From NCBI GenBank assembly GCA_001414485.1, contig LLEY01000209.1, positions 1 to 64,000 on the forward strand: a DNA stretch of 64,000 bases, read 5' to 3'. The position numbers were made by a program, and so were the translations under genes. The stretch comes from Calycina herbarum (lineage: Eukaryota; Ascomycota; Leotiomycetes; Helotiales; Pezizellaceae). Below are positions 55,880 to 64,000 of the stretch, one piece after another (position 1 is the stretch's first letter; every line of letters starts with the position of its first letter). The notes below the pieces were generated by a model, which had not been told where the DNA came from, did no database searches, and saw only the letters and a program-made list of their open reading frames with translations.

Positions 55880-58800
55880 TCTTTTAAAAAAGCTTATTTA
55901 TAAGCTTTGTATTATAACCGAGTTATTAGTAAGATAGTTATAATCGTCTATACTATTCTTCTACGCTTATATCTAACTTTATAAAGCTTTTAATAGACTA
56001 GCGCGGGCTAGATTAGTAAGGTAAAAGTCGTATAATTTATATAGATAATACTTAAAATTAGAGGCTAGATACTACTATAGATTAGAGTCGTAGTCTAACT
56101 ATTTAATCTTATAATAGAGCTTTCTACGAATTATCTTTATAACTAAGACTTCTTCTACTTTCTACTCTTTCTAATCTATAACTTATATTAGCAGAGGCGG
56201 CTCGTTTACCTGTCTAGATAATAGATCTATAGCGGCTTTATAGAGTAGTAATAAGTGGAATACGAGGTATATATAGAAGTAGTCTAGTAATTCGAGCTAG
56301 AAAGAGTAGCTTTTACAAGCTATAATCTAGAATACACCCTCGTTTTATCTGTCTAGCTTATAGCTTAGCCGGTCTATCTTCTAATTATAAGTTAATACTT
56401 AAATAAAGTCGTCTATATCGAAGTCTACTACTCTTCAAGTCTAGTTTATAAACTTAGTATAGTACTCTTATACTTTACTTACTAATTCCTTTGCTATAGT
56501 CTAAGTATCGTATATTCTTTATACTAGTGTCTTTATATCTATCTAGTTCAGCTGTTTATATATAGTTATAGGTTTATCTAGCCGATTCTAGTTAAAGAAC
56601 GTAGTAGCTACGTATCTATTAATTACTTTAAAGAGCGAAAGCTCTCTTAGACTCTTATATAAAAGCGTAAGCTAGGCGTAGTCTAAAATAGAGACAAGTT
56701 TGCTCTAGTTATCCTAGTAGTAACTAATAAAAGGTTATAGACGTTAATTAATCTATTAGTTTATTATTTTAGTTTATTCGTTAGTCTAAGAGTAGAAAGC
56801 AGTAGATAGCTTAAGCTTTATACTAAGGATTCTATAGAATTTAGACTAGAAAGAAGAGATAAACTATAGTTAAAATAATACTTTATAGATAGCTATAGGT
56901 TTAATATATCTATATAATATATATTTAAGCTATATCTCGTATTATAACTATTTTTAGATAGAGGATCGAGAATAATTACTTAGTTAGACGATCTATAACT
57001 ACTTATAAGGTATTATAACCTTGCTTATTAGTAGAGAAAGACTTATAGTCTATAGTAATATATTACTAGAGACGCTCTAGAACTAGTAATAGATATAAAA
57101 AGCTAGGTTTATAGTTATAAGGTACTATAGTATATTAATAGTCTTTATAGTTACTAATATAGGTTTTTATAGACGTTTATAAATCTTTATACTAGTATCT
57201 ATAAATAAGAATAGCTACTCTCTTTATTTATCTAAAGTAAGCTATAGAAACTTAGACGTAAGTCTTATAGATTAGGTCGGTTTATAAGGTTTCTTAATCT
57301 AGAACTATAAGTCTCTTTTACTAAAGAAGTAATCTATTATCTATTATCTAGTTCTAGTCTCCGCGAGTAGCTTTCGTCTAGTCTTCTTCTAAGTCTAGAG
57401 AGTTATAGTTAGTAGTAAGTAACTAGTTAATAAGGTTAAGCGAAGGCTCTAAGGTAACTAGAGCTAGTGTTATTAAAGATTCTAATTAGGTAGTAATATA
57501 TAGATCTAACTAATTAGACGTAAGGTTTATTATCTTATAAACGCTTTTAAGTCGTTTTATAAGCTAACGTCTTACTCTTAGCGTATTAGCGTATCTGTCT
57601 TTTCGTTTTACTTACTAGCTTAAAACGTAATTATAAAGTAGAATTCTAATAGAAACTCTGTCTATCTCGCTTACCGCTAGTTTAAGGTTTTAGAGGTTAT
57701 AAAGTACTCTAAAGTCTTATAATTAGTAAAGACTTTAATCTAGAAGCTATTTTAAGTAAGATTAGCTTACTATTATCTAAAAGAGTAGATAATAGCTAAT
57801 ATCTTCTTATTATAGATTTAGTAATTTAGCTTAACAGAGTTTATTATCTTTAAGAAGTACTTTATAAGTCTCTATAGTTCGGTTTCAGATATATGTTATA
57901 ATATTACAGCTATAACTACTCTATTAGAAGCGTTAGTCTTAACTATAGTCTCTAAATCGGCTATAAAATAATATAAGAGAGATATAGTAACTAAGGCTTC
58001 TTTTAACGTATTAAAAGCTTTCTTATAGTCTAAGTTGAAATTAAATAGTACTTTCTTATTTATAAAGTAGTTTAGTAGATAAGTAATCTGTTTATAATTC
58101 TAAATAAAATATTAGTAGAAGTTATAAAAGCCTAGAAAGAACTAGATACTCTTAACTATACTAGGATATTTCTAGGAAACGATTACTAAGATCTTCTTAG
58201 AGTTAACCTCGATTCTGTTTATAGAGATAATAAAACTAAGATACTTCGTATAAGTAATATAGAACTCTATCTTCTTAATATCTACTTATAGTCTAGCTTT
58301 ATAAAGCCTTTCTAAGACTTTATAGACGTGGTTAATATATTTAAGCTTATTATTAAAGTATATAAGAATATTATTAAAGTAAGCTATATAGAAGTTATTA
58401 AGATACTTTATAAGAATACTATTTATATATCTCTAGTACGTAGTAGAACCGTTAGTTAAGCTAAAAGGTAATACCTTATACTTAAACGTACTATAGTAAG
58501 TCTAGAAAGTTATAAGCTCTTTAGAGTCTAGATCTATTCGAATATAGTTAAAAGCTTAACGAATATCGAGTTTTATAAAGATTTTAGTACTAGTAATTCG
58601 TATAAGAGTTTCGTTAATTAGTAGAAGAGAGTACTAGTTCTTACGTATAAGAACGTTAAGTTTATAGTAGTCGATATAAAGCTATAAGCTTCTGTCTAGC
58701 TTCTTTATAAATAGTACTAGAGAAGCGAAAGAGACGTAGCTAGGAATAATAAACTCTTTATCGAGGTTATTAAGAATATACTACTTAATAGCTAGAAGTT

Positions 58801-59415
58801 CCTCGGTTGTTATCTAGTATAGTAGACTATATAAGAGAGTATTTAGGCTTATAAGCTCGATTTTATAGTTGACTTAGTTCTATAGCAGAGGAAGCTTATC
58901 TAAAGCTCTCTTAGAAACGATATTCTTAAATACTATATATTCCTAGTAAACGTTCTATTCTACTAGTTATTCGTCTAAAGTATAATCTATAGAAGAGAGC
59001 TCTATATATAACCTGTTTATAAGAGTATAATCGATCTCTTATAAGCTAGTAGTAAAGACTTCGTTATCGCGCTTTTAAAGGTTAAAGTAGAAAGCGATAG
59101 CTCTAATATAATAGATATTAATAGCGAAGTCTTTCGTAGGTTTATAGATGTCTATAAGCTTTATAAGCAAGTCTTCCGAGCTTATAGCTGATTTTAAACG
59201 TTTTTCTAAGAAGGACCGACAACGTTACTAGTAGTTAAGAATAAAGACTTATATTCCGTTCCTAGTAGAGACGAGGTCTTATTAAAAGCTTTCGTCTAGA
59301 ATGTCCTCGATAGTAACTAGTAGCAGAGTTTAATACTAGTTCTAGCCTCGAGACAGTATCGAGTAAATTAATATAGATTTCTTCGTAGTCTTCTAACGAA
59401 GGTCGCGATACTCTA
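55880..59415 (-). pseudogene. Element D: pol region (RT, RNase H, integrase)
   Basis: RT at about 58540-58990: NNLDKEFIIPSYVSFASLV, LFIKKLDRSL, LYIDYYKLNVLIRKN, LLLINETLIRITSTKIFIK, LDIRxAFNYIRI on the minus strand. YxDD region near 58380-58420, RNase H and integrase at 56600-58060, chromodomain-like end near 55950-56450. Dense stops. Confidence 0.8.
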
Positions 59416-59419
59416 TATC

Positions 59420-59872
59420 TATTACAAATTACGTTTTACGTAGTAAGTAGTCTAGACAGCGTTCTAATAGAATAAGATATAATATCTAGGAAATAGAAGA
59501 TAATATAGAAGAGAATCTATAATATAGAGGTATTTAGAATTCTAGGATCTTACTATTAGAAATAATATTAGAAATCACGTAATATATATCGCTTATATCG
59601 CTAAGCGATATAAGCGATATATCGACAGTATTAATAAGCGATATAGGCGATATAAAGAGAATAGAAGGTTCTATATAAAACTAGTACGTCTGTTATTAGA
59701 TAGAAGCTTTATACTTAACTTTATTTATTAATCTTATTATCTTATTTAATATCTTTAATATAAGTAATAAGTTTACTTCTAAGTAAATAACCTAGTATAT
59801 CTATACTTCTTATCTATATACTAACCTTCGAGACTTAGTTACCTTTGTTTAGTTTATTTAAGTTTCGTTATA
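59420..59872 (+). repeat. Solo LTR of family A (variant middle) inside element D
   Basis: 453 bp, inverse orientation to the LTRs of element A. Flanked by ATATC and ATATT, a 5-bp duplication with one C-to-T change. Both ends match family A, but about 59580-59680 is different and contains cgatataagcgatata repeats. Confidence 0.82.
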
Positions 59873-59879
59873 ATATTCT

Positions 59880-61935
59880 TCTAAGCCTAGAGGTCTAGTA
59901 AAGAGACAGTTATCGATTCCCTAGTAATAGGTACTAAGTAATCGAATCGACGAACTAGAGAAAGAGATTCTAGCTACTTAATCTTATAACTATAGACTAC
60001 TAACTTTACGTTTACGTTTATAAGCTATCGACGACTAATAATAATATTATCTCTACTAATAGTAGTAATTAAGAAAGAGATATTAGTAAACTATCGTCTA
60101 TTAATACTTAGTATTAAGTAAATAACATAAGTAATCGCTAGCTCTTTACGTCTATTAAAACCTATAATTGATATTATATAAGATAGCTCTTTTATAGCCT
60201 ATCTATAATATTAACTTAACTAGTTAGCTAGAGCTATATTAATAAATAACTATCTATTTACTTTAGTATTTATAAGTCTAGTAGTATTAAAAGTATATAT
60301 ATTCTTAATTAATATATATATAGTTATAAATGCCTTTCTATCTATTATATAACTTAGATTAAGAGATTAAGATCTAAGTTCGTTTTACTCTAAAGTAGAG
60401 ACTTACTTTAAAGCGGTTCTTTTCCTAGATTCTTTAAACGAGTTTCTTATTAGCTAATTCCTCGTTAGACGCTTATAAGCTATAAGTATCTATAAACGAA
60501 CCGTCGACTTCTTTTTATAGTAGTTTAATAGCTATAGAGGGTTTTCGAGAAAGAGAGTATTTATTTACATAATACCCGGTTTTATTATAATTATAGTAAA
60601 TAACGTCTACTATATTCCTAGAAGGAGTTATACTCTTATAAGCAGGGAAAGAGGTCTTATAGTCTATACTTAGTAAATAACTAATAGTAGTATAAGAAGC
60701 TAGAAGTTAGTATACTAATCTATAAGTAGTAGAGAGACCTTTAGTAGATAGATAGTAGTTATAGCGAGTTATAAAACGTTTCTTAATTATTACTCTATCT
60801 TAGTAGACAGAGTAATAGTAGTTATATAACTAGGTAAAGGTTGTTAAGAAGATACGAACTAGTGAAAGACTTACTTAAAGCGTTAGTATAAGCTTCTAGT
60901 AAAGGTCTTCTAGCTATTCGCTTAATAGAATATAAGATTTAGAAAAATAGTTTTAAAAATAGTAAAAGTCTCGTCTTCTTATATTAAGAGTTTATAGAAG
61001 AGCTTATAAGCTTCGAGGGTTTCGTTACTATCTATAAACAAGGTATTTAGATATATAAGTATCTTAGTAGTATCTATAAATAAGGTAGACGAATTAAAGT
61101 CTATTTAGAGCTCGAGATGTTTTTATACTACTCTAGAAGTACTAAAGAAGATAAACGTAAGTTTATCTTATTTATTCTTAAAAACGTTCTTTCCTATTTT
61201 ACTAGCTAGAATAATACGCTAGGCCTTATACGATAGAGAAGTGCTATTCTTAAGTTTCTCGCTATCTTAAAACTTATAAGTAGAGCTATTAGAGAAACTA
61301 TATTAAGAATAGAAGAAGTCGGCTATAGCTTTCTAAAGTAACTACGAGAACTCTTAGCTAGGAAGAGAGTTATCTAGGTTAGTTATAAGCTATAATAGAG
61401 CGTTATAGTCTAAAACCGCTTATAGCGACTCGACTTTAGCTCGTAAGCGAGCGATTTCGTCTATAGAAGACTTACTTATAATAGAGGAGACTAGAGTACT
61501 ATCTACTTATAGAGATTCTAGAACAGTTTAAAACAAGCTACTAGAAGCCTTACTAGCTACTTTTCTACCCTTGTTACTATAAGTAGCTTTAGATATTATA
61601 TTTATAAAAAACAGAGAAGGAAGAAGAAAGAGAAAGGAAGAGGAGGTTATAAAAAGATTATATAAGCTATTATAAGCGTGTCTTTCGAGGAGATAAGTTA
61701 TAATTAAACTATTATAATATAGAGATTCTCGACTTTTAAGAAGATAAGCTATAATTAAACTATTATAGACTTAGAGATTCTCGAGAGATCCGTTTATAGA
61801 AGAGAAGCTATTATAGACAGAGAAGAAGAGTTATAATTATACTATTATAAGTATAAGATCTTCTAGCTATTATAAGCGTAGAATCCGTGTAATATTATAA
61901 TTCTTTATAAGAGAGTAAAGAGTATCGAGCGTTAA
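59880..61935 (-). pseudogene. Element D: gag region
   Basis: Minus-strand frame with LFIDTTKILIYLNTLFIDSN, ETLEAYKLFYKLLI and EDETFT near 60960-61130, matching the gag core (ILxxL...xFxD.....A...FxxLxM). Stops throughout. Confidence 0.62.
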
Positions 61936-61939
61936 ATAA

Positions 61940-62297
61940 TATTATAAACTATAGCTAAAAGTAAAGGTATAAGAGTATATATATATAAATACGAGAATTT
62001 AAAGCTATAGTTCTATCTACGAAGGTAACCCGAGTTATATACCTAGAGAGAAGAGGTTACTAAGTAAGTATAAGCTATAAGAAGCTGAAATCTCGTACGA
62101 GCTATAAAGAGCTAGAAGTATATATAGCTAAGATCTCGCTATAGCTTTTATCATAGTTATAAAAGAGCTAAGATCTCGTTATAGCTCTTATTATAGCTCT
62201 TATTATAGATCTATATATCCCGAGGTAATTACCGAGGTTACGTACTATTATATACTATTACGTATATTCTTCTAAGTTATAGACTAGCGCTATAATA
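61940..62297 (-). repeat. 5' LTR of element D
   Basis: 358 bp, pairs with 55525-55870; has one extra gctcttattata unit. Confidence 0.88.
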
Positions 62298-62559
62298 AGA
62301 GGTATTAGATCTTATTATTAAGAGTTATAATATAGTTATTAAGCTTAGTAGTTTATCGATTATACTTATTAACGTTTTATAGAGTATCTACTTTAATAGA
62401 TTATTAAGCTCGCTTAGTAATATACTATATATTTAATATTAAAAGTATTTCTAATATTATTTATAGTTTCTAAAGTATATTCTCTTTATTTTAGATTTAA
62501 TATATATAAGTAATAAGTTTAATAGTTTAACTATTTATATAGTAATTTATATTTTAGTA

Positions 62560-63377
62560 ACGTATTTCCTAGTCGAGTAGATTACCTAGTCGAGTAGATT
62601 ATAAGAATACTAAAACGCGACACTTTACTTAAAAATTAAAAATACTACTACTATATCAAGCCTAGCTCTCTGATTAAGAGAGTCGTATTCTTTTAGCTAT
62701 TTAAGCTTTTAAATTAGGTTAATTTAAAAGTATATAAGCTTATATTAAAGCGTACGACGTGTCTTATATATTCTTCTATAACCGATTATATAGACTACCT
62801 TTATAACGTAACACTCTCTCTAATAGTTAAAGACTTATCTCTAAAGAAGAGCTAGCTATTATATAATATATTCTTAACCTAGATTCGCGCGGATTTCTAC
62901 CCCGGCTAGTAGCTGTCTAAGAAATAGTAGACCTTCTTCTCTCTAAACGCGACGCGCCTCTTATAGATAAGAATTAGACTTCTATTTTTATTAAACGCTA
63001 TATAGAGATTAAGACGAAATTCAGCTATAAGTACGATTATAAAAGAGCTTAGTACGAAGACTCTATAGTTCTTAGAGACTAGTTTAGACTTATACGAAAT
63101 ATAATTACTAAATATAGAATTATAGAGAAGAATATATATAACTTCGACGAAGCTAGGTTTCTTATAAGAGTTATTATAACTGCTAAAGTTATTATAAGCT
63201 TAGAGTTAAGAAATCGTCTAAAGACTACTTAGCTAGGAAATAAGAAGTAGGTTTCGATTATATAGAGTATAAACTCGTATAGTTAGACACTTCCTCTGTT
63301 TATTATTTTTAAGAGATAGTACTATTTCTTAGCTTAGTATAAGGAGTTAGGTCTTTTATAAGATTAGGTAATTATAC
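62560..63377 (+). pseudogene. Second pogo/Fot1-like transposase family, fragment
   Basis: Plus-strand frames (shifted by stops) read IRADFYPG, YNFDEARFLIRVIITAKVII (62,600-63,220 region: aacttcgacgaagctagg), KTT-LGNKK-VSIIESINSY and LPPVYYF, features of fungal pogo transposases around the second Asp. Its sequence differs from the family at 49103-50945, and it is cut at 63377 by that family's third copy. Confidence 0.7.
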
Positions 63378-63379
63378 TA

Positions 63380-64000
63380 ACGTGGTATACTAGAACCTCG
63401 TGATTATTAGGACCTTGTAAATTTTTTCCCTACTCTACTATCTCTAACTTTAACACGCGTTTTCTTAATAACTACTTAATAGAATCTCAAACCTAAGAAG
63501 CTCGAATTATCCTAGCTATCGAAGCTATTCGATTATCTAAACGAATAAACCGTAGTAAAGCTGCGAAGCTATATAGAGTCTCTTATTCTATACTTACCGA
63601 TAGAATAGCTAGTTAAACTACTCTTAGTAAACGCTGGCTAGTAAATTATAAAATAACTATAATAGAAGAGAAGGTAATTATTTAAAATATACTTAATCTA
63701 GATATAAGAGGATTTACGCCCTAGCTAGGTAGTATAGAAGATATAGCAAATTATATACTCGAGTTATATAGAGAATAACGTGTTAGAAAGAACTAGGTAT
63801 AACGATTTATATAACGACGTCTAGAACTAAAGACGCGTTTTAATCACGTTTACGATTTCTAAAGAGCCTTATACGAAGATCCTAAGCTAATTAGCGCGTG
63901 GTTTCAACTAGTAGAGAATATATAAGCGAAATATAGAATCTAAGACTACGATTTCTATAACTTTAACGAGACTGGTTTTATAATAGATGTTATCTACGCT
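63380..64000 (+). mobile_element. pogo-like transposon, third copy, cut by window end
   Basis: TIR acgtggtatactagaacc starts at 63380 after TA (63378-63379). The plus strand codes ARIILAIEAIRLSKRINRS then KAAKLYRVSYSILTDRIA, the psq-type helix-turn-helix, and TRFNHVYDF, ISAWFQLVENI. It ends at DYDFYNFNETGFIIDVIYA, where the catalytic Asp of the FDETGF block is Asn. Same family as 223-1318 and 49103-50945. Confidence 0.85.

Larger units (their letters stand above)
55525..62297 (-). mobile_element. Ty3/gypsy element D, RIP-mutated
   Basis: LTRs at 55525-55870 and 61940-62297 (about 350 bp, starting tattataaactata, ending gcgctataata on the plus strand). Minus-strand order 5' LTR, gag, RT, integrase, chromodomain-like end, 3' LTR. 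A solo LTR of family A (59420-59872) interrupts it upstream of RT. No matching target duplication is seen, so the ends may come from recombination between copies. Confidence 0.82.

Noticed and set aside
1..64000. tRNA or rRNA genes
   Set aside because: I looked for box-B-like ggttcgaatcc and conserved rRNA stretches and saw none convincing; a tRNAscan run would be decisive.

Overview
The window is nuclear DNA of a filamentous ascomycete. Genes are split by short (about 50-90 nt) GT-AG introns and encode typical euk proteins (APC5, COX13/COX6A, CIA30, an RRM protein). The right half is packed with transposons destroyed by C-to-T changes at CpA, the signature of repeat-induced point mutation (RIP). 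The FHA-kinase family, the 'WIEYLGFEY' family and the JmjC-like family are, from memory, typical of Leotiomycetes (Botrytis/Monilinia relatives); that placement is an inference.

Layout. 1-1.8 kb: transposon remnants, namely the end of a TIR element carrying a 17-bp tandem repeat, inserted in a pogo-like transposase copy. 1.95-4.7 kb (-): an eight-exon RNA-binding protein with three RRMs. 7.0-7.9 kb (+): CIA30 complex I assembly factor. 8.3-8.9 kb (-): LINE RNase H remnant. 9.05-9.78 kb (+): COX13 (cytochrome c oxidase subunit VIa) with 25-nt and 8-nt micro-exons. 10.2-12.6 kb (-): APC5. 12.7-13.1 kb: MITE-like inverted-repeat element. 13.3-15.1 kb (+): two degenerate JmjC-like domains. 16.7-18.5 kb (-): orphan protein of about 590 residues. 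20.1-21.8 kb (+): decayed KDZ-type transposase. 22.6-24.1 kb (-): secreted beta-propeller/lactonase-like protein. 25.8-26.2 kb: two small TIR elements. 28.1-31.3 kb (-): two kinase pseudogenes, one an FHA-kinase. 31.9-33.5 kb (+): orphan gene with a broken 5' end. 34.1-34.4 kb (-): Zn2Cys6 remnant.

From about 34.6 kb to the end there is no intact gene. The 29 kb is a nested stack of RIP-mutated elements whose order can be read from target-site duplications. A Ty3/gypsy element C (+) has its 5' LTR split by gypsy element A (-, TSD ATAAG) and by a 1.84-kb pogo element (TSD TA). Element A holds a complete Ty1/copia element (-, TSD TATAT), a 435-bp TIR element (TSD TA) and a solo LTR of family C (TSD ATATC). 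Element C also carries a solo copia LTR (TSD CTACT). A third gypsy element D (-) follows, with a solo LTR of family A inside it, and then two pogo-like copies, the last cut by the window end.

The left half therefore holds four or five conserved housekeeping genes mixed with decaying accessory genes, and the right half is a heterochromatin-like RIP island. Several pseudogenes near the border carry changes of the RIP type (TGG to TAG, CAG to TAG, His to Tyr, Cys to Tyr), which would fit mutation spreading from the island or decay of duplicated genes; this is an inference.
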